Part shown: positions 1 to 9,849 of the stretch, in pieces
How positions within the stretch are numbered: position 1 is the first letter of the stretch
Layout: every line of letters begins with the position of its first letter
The notes under the pieces: generated by a model
The model's database searches: none
What the model was told of the DNA's origin: nothing
Seen by the model: only the letters and a program-made list of their open reading frames with translations
Position numbers and translations under genes: made by a program
NCBI RefSeq assembly: GCF_003326755.1
Contig: NZ_JPWH01000013.1
Span: 88,726 to 152,725, forward strand
Length of the DNA: 64,000 bases
Origin: Thalassospira profundimaris
Lineage (GTDB): Bacteria; Pseudomonadota; Alphaproteobacteria; Rhodospirillales; Thalassospiraceae
Direction of reading: 5' to 3'

Positions 1-75
1 GTCACTCAACGCCCGCACGCCGCCAAAAACCAGCGACACATCGTTGATGCTCAAAATAGGGTCCGATGACGTCAT
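1..75 (-). CDS. ABC transporter ATP-binding protein, LivG-like (5' end only)
   Basis: Only the first 25 codons are in the window; the gene runs off the left edge. The reading frame gives MTSSDPILSINDVSLVFGG, then VRALSD. This is the usual N-terminal beta-strand and aromatic A-loop of branched-chain amino-acid (LivG-type) ABC ATPases, in which an early 'SFGGL.A' segment stacks on the adenine. The start ATG (75-73) has a good ribosome site, GGGAGG, at 92-87. No Walker motif is visible because of the truncation, so the transporter substrate is an inference from the N-terminus alone. Confidence 0.6.
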   Translation of the reverse strand, partial: MTSSDPILSINDVSLVFGGVRALSD

Positions 76-921
76 CGTCCTGGTATCCTCCCTGACCTGG
101 GCCGCGTTCACCTGCACCCCGCCCGTTCGGGCACCGTGCAATGAACCGTCCAAATTTCAGCGTTTCCCTGATTTGCGTTTGTTCTTTATTACCCGCCGGT
201 CGATACCGAAAAGGTTGCAACGCAATTAATACGTATTTGAGTACCAAATTCACACAATAGCGTCAACGCGTTGCTGAGGCTGTATTTGACCACAATGCTG
301 CCTACCGCAACGCACAACCATGCCGATACCGTCATCCACGCTGTCGGGACGTAACATTCCGTAAGGTTAATATCTGAAAGAATGAAGGCTGTGAAAAACA
401 GCACTATCGCGGTGCGGCATCACACAAACTGCTTCTCAACCACACATTTCTTCGTCTGCGGCACCAATTTTGAAATTTCATTTCGCAAAATCCCTGCCGA
501 TTCGCAATTGGATAACATTTCAAAACTGTTTCACACTGCATTGAAACCGCGTTGCTTTCTTCTTTCTGCCTTTCCACTACAACACGGAATACCAAGGAAA
601 GAACCAGGCACCAAAACAAGGTTGGGCAGGATGGGACTCGCACAGCAATCGCACTGTACGGCGACTGAAAATACCGCATTTTGGGCGTTAAATTTAAAAC
701 AGCGTCCCCAGCCATGCGGGCAAAGCCCTGTTATCAGGGTGATTTTGCGAAAGACCCTTTTCGGGGTCTGGACTTTCACCGGGATTTGTGGTGTAACGCC
801 CTCGCACTTCTTATGTGTATCGTGACCCGCGTCACGGTTAACAGATAGCCCACCGCTCGGCGCTCCGACGGTCGGGGTGTCTTGTCACGACAAGCCCTTT
901 AACCACCTTGAGGAGGGTCTG
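76..921. other. Long gap between livG-like gene and acnA
   Basis: I see no convincing gene here. Open frames exist on both strands (for example 382-825 plus and 404-715 minus) but have no family resemblance and no ribosome site. The segment holds two short hairpins, CCCTG/CAGGG at 726-739 and AGACCC/GGGTCT at 752-769, followed by the palindromes described separately at 821-894. It probably contains the promoters of the two divergent genes and the acnA leader. Confidence 0.5.
821..894 (+). promoter_or_regulatory. Three short palindromes in the acnA leader
   Basis: Three inverted repeats lie in the 100 bases before acnA: CGTGAC-CCGC-GTCACG (821-836), CCGAC-G-GTCGG (865-875) and CTTGTC-AC-GACAAG (881-894). 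The last ends 16 bases before the AGGAGGG ribosome site (911-917). They could be operators or leader RNA hairpins. Which protein binds them, if any, cannot be told from sequence. Confidence 0.4.
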
Positions 922-3612
922 ATGTCCATTTGTGGCAAAGACAACCTGCAAACGCGCCGCACTTTGAAGGTCGGGGATGAATCCTTCGACTATTTCAGCC
1001 TTAAAGCTGCATCCGAAAAAATCGGCGACGTTTCCAAACTGCCTTTCACGCTGAAGGTCGTTCTTGAAAACCTTCTGCGTTACGAAGACGATTTCACCGT
1101 AAAAGCCGACGATATCAAAGCCGTCGTCGAATGGCTGAAATCGCGTAAAAGCACCCACGAAATCAATTACCGTCCGGCCCGTGTGCTGATGCAGGACTTC
1201 ACCGGCGTTCCCGCCGTCGTGGACCTTGCCGCAATGCGTGATGCCGTGGTCAATATGGGCGGCGATGCCCAGAAGGTGAACCCGCTGTCACCGGTTGACC
1301 TGGTCATTGACCACTCGGTCATGGTTGACTTTTTTGGCACCGACGACGCACTCGACAAAAACATGCAGGTCGAGTTTGAACGTAACGGCGAACGTTACGA
1401 GTTCCTGCGCTGGGGCCAGAACGCCTTTAACAATTTCCGCATCGTCCCCCCGGGAGCCGGCATTTGCCACCAGGTCAATATCGAGCATCTGGCAAAGGTC
1501 GTGTGGACCGGCAAGGACGGCGACGGCAAAAATGTTGCCTATCCCGACACCCTGGTCGGCACCGATTCCCACACCACGATGGTCAATGGCCTGGCCGTTC
1601 TCGGTTGGGGTGTGGGTGGTCTGGAAGCCGAAGCCGCCATGCTGGGTCAGCCGATTTCGATGCTGATCCCCGAAGTCATCGGCTTCAAGCTGACCGGTTC
1701 GCTCAAAGAAGGTGTTACCGCAACCGACCTGGTTCTGCGCGTCGTTCAGATGCTGCGTGAAAAAGGCGTTGTTGGCAAATTCGTCGAATTCTATGGCGAT
1801 GCGCTGGATCATATGAGCCTGCCGGACCGTGCCACCATCGGCAACATGGCCCCGGAATATGGCGCGACCTGTGGTTTCTTCCCGATCGATGACGAAACCC
1901 TGAACTATATGCGTTCCACCGGCCGTTCCGACGAACAGGTTGCCCTGGTTGAAGCCTATGCCAAGGAACAGGGCATGTGGCGGGAAAGCGGCTTTGAAGC
2001 CGACTATACCGACACCCTGGAACTGGACATCTCGACCGTCGAACCGGCACTTTCCGGTCCGAAACGCCCGCAGGACCGCGTGCCGCTCAAGGATGCGGTT
2101 TCAAGCTTCACCAAAACCTTTGCCGATATGGCACCTGGTGTTGACGCCGAACGTACCGTCGATGTCAAAGGCGAAGACTTCAAGATGAAGGACGGTAACG
2201 TTGTTATCGCCGCCATCACGTCCTGCACCAACACCTCGAACCCGAGCGTTCTGATCGCGGCTGGCCTTCTGGCCAAAAAGGCTGCCGAGAAGGGCCTGTC
2301 GCGCAAGCCGTGGGTGAAAACCTCGCTCGCACCAGGGTCGCTGGTTGTGGCCGATTATCTTGAAAAGGCCGGTCTGCAGGATTACCTGGATCAGCTTGGC
2401 TTTAACGTCGCCGGTTTTGGCTGCACCACCTGTATTGGTAACTCCGGCCCGCTCGCCGGTCCGATTGCCGGTGCGATTGAAGACCAGGACATGCTTGTTA
2501 CGGCCGTTCTGTCGGGCAACCGCAACTTTGAAGGCCGTATCAGCCCGCATGTGAAGGCAAACTATCTTGCCTCGCCGCCGCTGGTTGTGGCCTATGCCAT
2601 CGCCGGGAACCTGAAGGTTGACCTGAACAATGACCCGCTGGGTCAGGATCAGGATGGCAATGATGTTTTCCTGAAGGACATCTGGCCGTCCAACAAGGAA
2701 ATCGCGGATACCATCGCGGCCTCGATCTCGGCCAAGATGTACAAGGACCGTTACGACAATATCTTTGCCGGTCCGAAACCGTGGCAGGAAATCCAGATCA
2801 CCGAAGGCGAAACCTACGAGTGGGACAGCAAATCCACCTATGTTCAGAACCCGCCCTATTTTGTCGATATGGCAGCTGAACCGGGTGAATTCTCCGACGT
2901 CAAGGGTGCGCGTCCGCTGCTGATCCTGGGTGACTCTGTCACCACCGACCACATTTCTCCGGCCGGTTCGATCAAGGAAGAAAGCCCGGCAGGTGAATAC
3001 CTCAAGGCCAATGGCGTTGCCGTTCGCGACTTCAACTCCTACGGCGCACGCCGTGGCAACCACGAAGTCATGATGCGCGGTACCTTTGCCAATATCCGTA
3101 TCCGTAACGAAATGGCACCAGGCACCGAAGGCGGTGTTTCGGTTCATTACCCGTCTGGCGAACAGAACTGGGTTTATGATGTTGCCATGCGTTACCAGGA
3201 AGAAGGCACGCCGCTGGTCATTGTTGCCGGTCAGGAATACGGCACCGGTTCCTCGCGTGACTGGGCAGCCAAAGGCACCAATCTTCTAGGTGTGAAGGCC
3301 GTTATCGCCGAAAGCTTTGAACGTATTCACCGCACCAACCTGGTCTGCATGGGCGTCCTGCCGTTGCAGTTCAAAAATGGTGAAGGTCGCAAGTCGCTCA
3401 AGCTGGACGGTACCGAAACCTTCGATATCGTCGGCATCGCCGATGGCATCACCCCGCAGCAGGATGTGACCGTTCGCATCACCCGCAAGGATGGTTCGAC
3501 CGAGGAAACAACCGCCATGTGCCGCATCGATACCGAAAACGAAGTTCTGTATTTCCAGAATGGCGGTATCTTGCAGTTCGTGCTGCGCAACATGATCAAA
3601 GACGCGGCCTGA
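922..3612 (+). CDS. acnA: Aconitate hydratase A
   Basis: Converts citrate to isocitrate through cis-aconitate in the TCA cycle, in the cytosol, using a [4Fe-4S] cluster. The 896-residue product has the normal AcnA/IRP1 length. Cluster ligands are visible as Cys435 ([11 protein letters not shown]) and Cys501/Cys504 ([12 protein letters not shown]), the same positions as in E. coli AcnA. The active-site segments [10 protein letters not shown] and [11 protein letters not shown] are intact. I chose ATG 922 because AGGAGGG lies 4 bases upstream; the frame is open to a GTG at 877, but that start has no ribosome site and adds an unconserved leader. Monocistronic, with its own terminator. Confidence 0.97.
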   Translation: MSICGKDNLQTRRTLKVGDESFDYFSLKAASEKIGDVSKLPFTLKVVLENLLRYEDDFTVKADDIKAVVEWLKSRKSTHEINYRPARVLMQDFTGVPAVVDLAAMRDAVVNMGGDAQKVNPLSPVDLVIDHSVMVDFFGTDDALDKNMQVEFERNGERYEFLRWGQNAFNNFRIVPPGAGICHQVNIEHLAKVVWTGKDGDGKNVAYPDTLVGTDSHTTMVNGLAVLGWGVGGLEAEAAMLGQPISMLIPEVIGFKLTGSLKEGVTATDLVLRVVQMLREKGVVGKFVEFYGDALDHMSLPDRATIGNMAPEYGATCGFFPIDDETLNYMRSTGRSDEQVALVEAYAKEQGMWRESGFEADYTDTLELDISTVEPALSGPKRPQDRVPLKDAVSSFTKTFADMAPGVDAERTVDVKGEDFKMKDGNVVIAAITSCTNTSNPSVLIAAGLLAKKAAEKGLSRKPWVKTSLAPGSLVVADYLEKAGLQDYLDQLGFNVAGFGCTTCIGNSGPLAGPIAGAIEDQDMLVTAVLSGNRNFEGRISPHVKANYLASPPLVVAYAIAGNLKVDLNNDPLGQDQDGNDVFLKDIWPSNKEIADTIAASISAKMYKDRYDNIFAGPKPWQEIQITEGETYEWDSKSTYVQNPPYFVDMAAEPGEFSDVKGARPLLILGDSVTTDHISPAGSIKEESPAGEYLKANGVAVRDFNSYGARRGNHEVMMRGTFANIRIRNEMAPGTEGGVSVHYPSGEQNWVYDVAMRYQEEGTPLVIVAGQEYGTGSSRDWAAKGTNLLGVKAVIAESFERIHRTNLVCMGVLPLQFKNGEGRKSLKLDGTETFDIVGIADGITPQQDVTVRITRKDGSTEETTAMCRIDTENEVLYFQNGGILQFVLRNMIKDAA

Positions 3613-3648
3613 TCACGCCCCTTCGGGGTTTTCAGGACAGTCAAAAAT

Positions 3649-3680
3649 ACCCCGTCAGTTCTGCTGGCGGGGTGTTTTTT
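3649..3680 (+). terminator. Rho-independent terminator of acnA
   Basis: ACCCCGTCAG (3649-3658), a five-base loop, and CTGGCGGGGT (3664-3673) form a 10-bp stem with one G-T wobble, followed by GTTTTTT. Confidence 0.9.
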
Positions 3681-3809
3681 GATTTTGAATTGATCTATCT
3701 CCTGAACTTCACCCTAAAGACTGTTTAAATTATTCATTCTGCTCTTGTTTGCCTTTTGACACGGGTGACAGAAATGTGTTTTGCCACTTATAATTATACT
3801 ACCTGAAGA

Positions 3810-6434
3810 ATGACCAGCGACGACAAAATGCAACACCCGCGTGCACCGATACGTATTGGAACCCTAAGCCAGGGAAAAGTCCTGACCTGCGGCCCGGATA
3901 TGCCGCTCGGCGAGGCGATTGCCCTGATGCACCAGCAGCGCCGAAGCTCTATCGTCGTCACGGAACAAAACCGCCCGCTCGGCGTCTGGACGGAACATGA
4001 CTGTCTAACGATCCGTGCAAATGATGACGCTGCATTTTCGCGCCCGATTTCTGACTGGATGTCATCGCCGGTCCGGACAATGTCCGCCCACGCCTCTGTC
4101 GAGGCGGCGACCTTTCGCATGCGGCGCGACAGGCTGCGTCACCTGATTATTATCGACGATGCCGAATGTCTGGTCGGTATCATCAGCCAAAGCGACCTGA
4201 TCCGTGTTCCCGGTGCCATTCATCCGCTGCGTGAACGCAATGTTGCCTCGATCGTCCGGCGCAATACCGTGTGTATGCCGGGCGATACTCCGATTGATGA
4301 GTTACAGGCCGCAATGCGTGACAATGAATGTGACAGCGCCATCGTTTTCAAACCCGCGGCCGATGCAAAACAATCACTGCCGGTGCAATCTCCGGCAGAA
4401 ACGGAAACAACGGGCATCACCCATGACATCGGCATTGTGACGGAACGCGACATTGTCGGCTATCTGGTCAAACGCGGTAAATCCGTCACCGCCTGGGAAA
4501 TTACCAGCCGCCCCGTGCGTCAGATCCCGGATTCCACAAGCCTGCAAGACGCCCGCCAGATCATGATGGATCATCAGATCCGCCATCTGGTCGTGACGGA
4601 CCCGCAACATAAAGTTCCGGGCATCCTTTCATTTAACGATCTTCTGGCATCGATCGAGCATGATTACCTGCAACACATGCACAATGCGATGGAAGATCGC
4701 GATACGGCCCTGGCGCGGGCGCAAAAAGCCCTGCATCTGAGCCGCAAGATCATTGAAAGTTCGCCTGACGGCATCATCATTGTTGATGATCAGGGGAAAA
4801 TCGAGGACGTCAACCCGTCCTTTACCCGTGTCACCGGTTACAGCCGCAGCGAGGCCATTGGCAGCAGCCCCAATATTTTGCAGTCCGGCCGCCATGACCG
4901 CGCCTTTTACCAGGATATGTGGCAAAGCATTACCCGGGCCGGGCGCTGGCAGGGCGAAATCTGGAACCGGCGCAAATCGGGCGAGATTTACCCCGAGTGG
5001 CTGTCCATCATTGCCATTCGCGACGAGGAAGGCCGGGTGTTGCAATATGCCGGTATTTTTTCCGACATTACCGATCGCAAACAAACCAGTGAAGATATTC
5101 GCCGCCTGTCGCATTACGACGAACTGACCGGTTTTCCCAACCGGCGACGGTTTCTTGATGTGCTGGGACGCACCTTGAACGAACAGCGCGGCAGCAAAAA
5201 CAATGTGGCGGTGCTGCTGATCGATATTGATAATTTTCAGCGCATCAACAACACACTGGGCCACAGCGTGGGAGATGACGTGCTGGTCGATTTCGCCGGT
5301 CGCCTGAACCGTGCCCTGCCGACCGATACCATGCTGGCGCGCATGGGGGCAGATGATTTTGCCATCCTGCTGCCCCAGACGCATGAAAACGACACGCTTG
5401 AAACCATCGCCCAGGATTTGATGGAAGTTTTCAATCAACCGCATTTCTCGGCCAATGGCACCGAACTGTTTATTACCGCAAGCATGGGCATCACGCTGTA
5501 TCCCCGTGATGGCAATGACACCACCATGTTGCTGCGCAATGCCGAAATTGCCATGCTGCGGGCAAAGAACCACGGGCGCAACCGGTTCAATTATTACAAC
5601 CGGTCCATGAACACCGTCAGCCGCGATACCCTGGCTTTGGAAAGCGATTTGCGCCACGCGGTGGAAAGGCGCGAATTTTATCTCGCCTATCAACCACAAT
5701 TCCTGGCCTCAAACGGGCAACTTTCCGGGTTTGAAGCCCTGATCCGCTGGCAGCATCCCAAACATGGCGAACTTGGGCCCGACCGGTTCATCCCGCTGGC
5801 CGAAGAAATTGGCATGATTGATGAAATCGGCCTTTGGGTGCTGCGTACCGCCTGTATGCAAACCGTTCAATGGCGTCAAAAGGGGCTGCATAACATTACG
5901 ATGGCCGTCAATGCCTCGCTCCAGCAATTTAACAGCCCGATCGAGTTTGGCGACCTTGTGGCCTCTGTCCTGAATGAAACCGGGCTTGCTGGCGACCGGC
6001 TGGAAATTGAGATTACCGAAAGCCTGTTCATGCAGGACATCGAGGATACCTGCCGCAAGTTGCAGCGTATCAGTGATCTTGGCGTTAAAATCGCGCTCGA
6101 TGATTTTGGCACCGGCTTTTCCAGCCTGAGCTATCTGCGCCATGTGCCGTTTGATGTGCTGAAAATTGACCGGAGTTTTGTCAACGATATTGGCAAGGGC
6201 ATCGGGGGTAGCGAACTGGTTCGCACCATCATCAATATGGCGCACAACCTGGGCAAAAGCTGTATTGCCGAAGGTGTTGAAAACCTGTCCCAGGAACAAT
6301 TCCTGCGCGATCACGGGTGCGATTTCCTCCAGGGCTTTTTGCGTGGTCGCCCCGCCCCGGCCGATCAAATCGAAAAAAACTTCGCCCCGCTTTTTAGCCA
6401 GCCGCACAGCCAAACCGGTTATAAACCGAATTAA
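3810..6434 (+). CDS. CBS-PAS-GGDEF-EAL c-di-GMP phosphodiesterase (degenerate GGDEF)
   Basis: An 874-residue cytosolic signalling protein with no membrane segment. Order: four CBS motifs in two Bateman pairs (about 20-300), a PAS domain (about 318-435, ending in the PAC-like 'GIFSDITDRK'), GGDEF (about 440-605) and EAL (about 620-865). The GGDEF signature is GADDF (513-517), so cyclase activity is unlikely and the domain may instead sense GTP. The EAL domain keeps EAL (642-644), VNAS, EITES, DDFGTG, KIDRS, AEGVE and the final QG, so c-di-GMP hydrolysis is expected. CBS pairs commonly bind adenine nucleotides, so the protein may link energy state to c-di-GMP. The start has no strong ribosome site; ATG 3828 is an alternative. 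Confidence 0.92.
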   Translation: MTSDDKMQHPRAPIRIGTLSQGKVLTCGPDMPLGEAIALMHQQRRSSIVVTEQNRPLGVWTEHDCLTIRANDDAAFSRPISDWMSSPVRTMSAHASVEAATFRMRRDRLRHLIIIDDAECLVGIISQSDLIRVPGAIHPLRERNVASIVRRNTVCMPGDTPIDELQAAMRDNECDSAIVFKPAADAKQSLPVQSPAETETTGITHDIGIVTERDIVGYLVKRGKSVTAWEITSRPVRQIPDSTSLQDARQIMMDHQIRHLVVTDPQHKVPGILSFNDLLASIEHDYLQHMHNAMEDRDTALARAQKALHLSRKIIESSPDGIIIVDDQGKIEDVNPSFTRVTGYSRSEAIGSSPNILQSGRHDRAFYQDMWQSITRAGRWQGEIWNRRKSGEIYPEWLSIIAIRDEEGRVLQYAGIFSDITDRKQTSEDIRRLSHYDELTGFPNRRRFLDVLGRTLNEQRGSKNNVAVLLIDIDNFQRINNTLGHSVGDDVLVDFAGRLNRALPTDTMLARMGADDFAILLPQTHENDTLETIAQDLMEVFNQPHFSANGTELFITASMGITLYPRDGNDTTMLLRNAEIAMLRAKNHGRNRFNYYNRSMNTVSRDTLALESDLRHAVERREFYLAYQPQFLASNGQLSGFEALIRWQHPKHGELGPDRFIPLAEEIGMIDEIGLWVLRTACMQTVQWRQKGLHNITMAVNASLQQFNSPIEFGDLVASVLNETGLAGDRLEIEITESLFMQDIEDTCRKLQRISDLGVKIALDDFGTGFSSLSYLRHVPFDVLKIDRSFVNDIGKGIGGSELVRTIINMAHNLGKSCIAEGVENLSQEQFLRDHGCDFLQGFLRGRPAPADQIEKNFAPLFSQPHSQTGYKPN

Positions 6435-6456
6435 CCCGTTTAAAGGGCCCGTGAAA

Positions 6457-6486
6457 AAGGCGGAAACGCGATGCCGTTTCCGCCTT
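6457..6486. terminator. Bidirectional terminator
   Basis: AAGGCGGAAACG (6457-6468) and CGTTTCCGCCTT (6475-6486) form a perfect 12-bp stem with a 6-base loop, preceded by A-rich and followed by T-rich sequence. It lies between the convergent EAL protein and symporter genes and can serve both. Confidence 0.9.
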
Positions 6487-6528
6487 AATTCTATCGCGCA
6501 GCAGCAAGATGCGGATAAAGCCAATAAC

Positions 6529-7863
6529 TTAACTGATCAATCCGCTGATCAGGATAAAGGCAATTGCTGCCGGGGCGATGAACTTCACCAAAATCCCCCA
6601 GATATTGATCCAGGCCGGAACCTTGCCATTGTGCGAGGCGAGATCTTCCCTGGCGGCGCCCCAGATCACCCAGCCGACAAACAGCGAAATGAACAGACCG
6701 CCAATGGGCAACAGCAATTTCGCCGAGACAAAATCCATCAGGTTAAAGAACGTCATACCAAAGAATGTGGTGTCCTTCATGATCCCGTTTGACAGGGACG
6801 ACGGAATGCCAAGCACAAAAATGATCAGCCCCATAATGATGGAAGCCACCTTGCGGCTAAGGCCCCGATCATCAACAAAATAGGCAACCACCACTTCAAG
6901 AATGGATACCGACGAGGTCAACGCGGCAATTGCCAGAAGCAGGAAGAACAGGAAGGCAAAAAATTCGCCAAACGGCATCTGGGCAAAAACGGCAGGCAAC
7001 GTGATAAAGGTCAGGCCCGGCCCTGCACCCGGATCAAAGCCAAAGGCGAAAACCGCTGGCAAAATCAAAAGGCCGGCCAATACCGCAACCGCCGTATCAA
7101 GCAGAACAACCCAGCCTGCCGCCCCGGCAATATTCTCCTTTTTTGACAGATAAGACCCATAGGTAATCATGGCCCCCATCCCCAGTGAAAGCGAGAAAAA
7201 CGCCTGGGAGAGCGCATCGGAAACCGTGTTCCAGGTGACTTTTGAGAAATCCGGCTGCAACAGAAAGGCAAGACCTTTGCCTGCCCCTGGCAGGGTTACG
7301 GCACGCCCGATCAGGATAAGAAGCAATACAAACAGGGCTGGCATCAGAATTTTCGATGCCCGTTCAATGCCGCTGCCAATCCCCGAAAGCACGACAAATA
7401 CCGTCAGCGCCATGAAAATGGCATGGTAAACCAGCGGCGAGATATTGCCCGCAATAAAGCCGTCAAACGCGGCACCCAGCACGGCCGGATCGCTGCTGGA
7501 AAGGCCACCGGTCACGGCCTTGACCATATAGGCAATCGTCCAGCCCGCAACGACACTGTAAAATGACAGGATGGTAAAGGCGGCACCAACACCGCACAGA
7601 CCAACCAAAGGCCAGGCCCCACCCTTAAGCTTTTTAAAGGCACCAATGGCGTTTTTCTCGGACAAACGGCCAATCACCATTTCCGCCAGCATCACCGAGA
7701 GGCCAATGGTAAAGACCAGTGCGAGATAAATCAGCAGAAAGGCACCACCCCCGTTGCTTCCTGCCATATAGGGAAATTTCCAGATATTCCCCAGGCCAAC
7801 CGCCGACCCGGCTGCGGCCAGAATAAAGCCGAGGCGTGACCCCCAATGCTCACGTTGTATCAT
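6529..7863 (-). CDS. Sodium-dependent transporter, neurotransmitter:sodium symporter (SNF) family
   Basis: A 444-residue inner-membrane protein with 11 to 12 hydrophobic helices. The N-terminus reads WGSRLGFILAAAGSAVGLGN, followed by IWKFPY, the signature first helix of the LeuT/NSS fold that forms the Na+ and substrate sites. Members couple Na+ entry to uptake of amino acids or related compounds; the substrate is not predictable. An in-frame TTG exists 9 bases upstream, but ATG 7863 is preferred because GAGGG (7878-7874) stands 10 bases before it. It is monocistronic and divergent from the DUF1223 gene. Confidence 0.9.
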   Translation of the reverse strand: MIQREHWGSRLGFILAAAGSAVGLGNIWKFPYMAGSNGGGAFLLIYLALVFTIGLSVMLAEMVIGRLSEKNAIGAFKKLKGGAWPLVGLCGVGAAFTILSFYSVVAGWTIAYMVKAVTGGLSSSDPAVLGAAFDGFIAGNISPLVYHAIFMALTVFVVLSGIGSGIERASKILMPALFVLLLILIGRAVTLPGAGKGLAFLLQPDFSKVTWNTVSDALSQAFFSLSLGMGAMITYGSYLSKKENIAGAAGWVVLLDTAVAVLAGLLILPAVFAFGFDPGAGPGLTFITLPAVFAQMPFGEFFAFLFFLLLAIAALTSSVSILEVVVAYFVDDRGLSRKVASIIMGLIIFVLGIPSSLSNGIMKDTTFFGMTFFNLMDFVSAKLLLPIGGLFISLFVGWVIWGAAREDLASHNGKVPAWINIWGILVKFIAPAAIAFILISGLIS

Positions 7864-8129
7864 TTCCTGCAAACCCTCTTGTCTTGCCAGTCTCTTTATG
7901 TGCCTTAAAGAAGGTCGATGGACCGGCTTTCTTTTGCGTTACAAAAACAGGGGCACCCCGGCCCCCTTGCATTATCGCGAACGATAAACATCCCTTAATA
8001 TCACCGTTTTTAAGATATTTCGCAGAAATATTACGCTTGTTTGCGCAACAAACGTTCATTTTACGGGCCCGGGGTCGGTTCAACCGCTTGTGATTGGCAG
8101 GTGAGGACACAATCGGCAATGATGGGCCC

Positions 8130-8900
8130 ATGAAAATGGAAAAGCTCAAAAAACCGCACTATGGCGTCCTGACGGCCTTGCTCTCGCTGGCTGTTTCAGG
8201 CCCTGTTTATGCGGCCACAGCCCAAAATGCCAGTGTTACGCCGCAAGCGGTTGTTGAACTGTTTACTTCCGAAGGATGCAGTTCCTGCCCGCCAGCCGAT
8301 GCGGTGCTGCGTGATATTTCCAGGGAAACAGACAATCTGCTTTTGCTGTCTTTCCATGTTGACTACTGGAATTATCTGGGATGGAAAGACCGCTTTTCCG
8401 AACCCGCCTATACTGACCGCCAGCGCAAATACGCATCTTTCAATCATGAAAGCTATGTCTATACACCGCAGGTCATTATCAATGGTGCCGGTTCCGTTCG
8501 TGCCACAAACAAGGATGCCATCCTTGCCGCGGCATTCACAAAACCCTCGCCGCTGGAATCGTGGATTACCATCACCACCGACAATACAGCGGGGCAGAAA
8601 CCCGGTGGCATCGTTCATCTGGCGGCCCCTGCCAACACGGTCCCGCACAAACCGCTTAAGATATGGCTGCTGGGATTTGACCGGCACGCCAGCACCGACG
8701 TCGATGCCGGTGAAAATGCCGGTCGCAACCTCCGGCATGTCAATATCGTGCGCGAGCTGGACGACCTTGGCACCTGGGATGGCAAACCGCGCGATATTCC
8801 CGTCCGGCTGGAATATGAATGCAATGGCGGCATCGCCGTTTTGTTGCAGGAAGAAAATGGCGGACCGATCCGCAGCGCGAGCATGGCACGGTTCGATTGA
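8130..8900 (+). CDS. DUF1223 domain-containing secreted thioredoxin-like protein
   Basis: A 256-residue protein with a cleavable signal peptide: basic MKMEKLKK, a hydrophobic core, then a likely cleavage after VYA. The mature part starts with VELFTSEGCSSCPPAD, the CxxC-bearing thioredoxin-fold signature of DUF1223, and continues with FHVDYWNYLGWKDRF and YTPQVIING. The family's function is not established; periplasmic redox work is plausible given the CSSC motif and the ccm genes just downstream. The start is uncertain (8130 or 8136), since neither has a clear ribosome site and a TTG exists at 8094. Confidence 0.85.
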   Translation: MKMEKLKKPHYGVLTALLSLAVSGPVYAATAQNASVTPQAVVELFTSEGCSSCPPADAVLRDISRETDNLLLLSFHVDYWNYLGWKDRFSEPAYTDRQRKYASFNHESYVYTPQVIINGAGSVRATNKDAILAAAFTKPSPLESWITITTDNTAGQKPGGIVHLAAPANTVPHKPLKIWLLGFDRHASTDVDAGENAGRNLRHVNIVRELDDLGTWDGKPRDIPVRLEYECNGGIAVLLQEENGGPIRSASMARFD

Positions 8901-9048
8901 TACCGGCGCGCCACGTTTTTATTAAAATAATGTGCAAAAACCCGCCTGCCCGGGCGCGAGATTGACCTGAAACAAAGTCTCTTGGGCAAATGTCGGATAA
9001 AGCATGATTCCAATGACACTTCACGGTATAGAAGTGCATGACTTGTGA

Positions 9049-9849
9049 ATGGTTTGTGTGGCCTGGATGATTGTTTTTACCGGTTCTGATCTGACCTGCC
9101 GCCGGGGTGAAAGGCTTGTTTTCACCGATCTGGCGTTCGATGCGCGTCCGGGGGATGCCCTGATGCTGCGCGGACGCAATGGCGCGGGGAAATCCAGCCT
9201 GCTGCGCCTGATGGCCGGGCTGTCCGAACCGCTGGCTGGTACCATTTGCTGGGAAAACGAAAATATCCGCGAAGACATGCCCGCCCATCGCGCCCGGATG
9301 CAGTATCTGGGCCATCAGGATGCGGTCAAACCCGTTCTGACAGTGCGCGATAATCTGCGCCTGTGGGCCAGTCTGCGCGACGTTGATAATGTGGATGCCG
9401 CCATTGACCAGGCGCTTGATGCGCTGGGTATTTTGCACCTTGCCAATAGCAGCGGCCGGTTTCTGTCAAGCGGGCAAAAACGCCGGACTGCCCTTGCGCG
9501 TATTCTGCTGGGCGAAAGCGAGCTTTGGCTGCTTGATGAACCCACCGTCGGGCTGGACCGCGAATCCTGTGCCGATCTGGCCCGGTTAGTTGATGATTTT
9601 CGCGCCAAAGGCGGCATCGTTGTTTATTCAACCCATGTCGATCTGGAGATTGCCGCGCCGCGCATCCTTAACCTTGATGAATTCGCCATTCCGATGTTTG
9701 ACTGGCTAAGGGACGAAATCGGGGAAGATGCAGATGCGCAACATCCCGATGCCAGCACCACACCAGCCAGCACGACACGGGACGGCACATCACCTTCCCG
9801 GCGGAAGAAGATACACAGCCCCTCGACCGATTTTGAGGGGATTGCATGA
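9049..9849 (+). CDS. ccmA: Heme exporter ATP-binding protein CcmA
   Basis: ATPase subunit of the CcmABCD complex, which releases heme-loaded CcmE for cytochrome c assembly (System I). Walker A is GRNGAGKSS, the signature is LSSGQKRR, Walker B is LWLLDEPTVGLD and the switch histidine is in YSTHVD. CcmA is usually near 200-215 residues; this one has 266 because of a polar Ser/Thr/Asp-rich tail of about 50 residues after DWLRDEIGE. The start could be 9049 or 9067; neither has a good ribosome site. First gene of the ccmABCDEFGHI cluster; its stop overlaps the ccmB start (ATGA). Confidence 0.95.
   Translation: MVCVAWMIVFTGSDLTCRRGERLVFTDLAFDARPGDALMLRGRNGAGKSSLLRLMAGLSEPLAGTICWENENIREDMPAHRARMQYLGHQDAVKPVLTVRDNLRLWASLRDVDNVDAAIDQALDALGILHLANSSGRFLSSGQKRRTALARILLGESELWLLDEPTVGLDRESCADLARLVDDFRAKGGIVVYSTHVDLEIAAPRILNLDEFAIPMFDWLRDEIGEDADAQHPDASTTPASTTRDGTSPSRRKKIHSPSTDFEGIA

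Noticed and set aside
2101..3147. Long open frame on the minus strand inside acnA (348 codons)
   Set aside because: It is a shadow of the well-supported acnA coding frame, with no family resemblance and no ribosome site.
4629..5699. Long minus-strand frame (356 codons) inside the CBS-GGDEF-EAL gene
   Set aside because: Antisense shadow; the plus-strand frame carries continuous PAS, GGDEF and EAL motifs.
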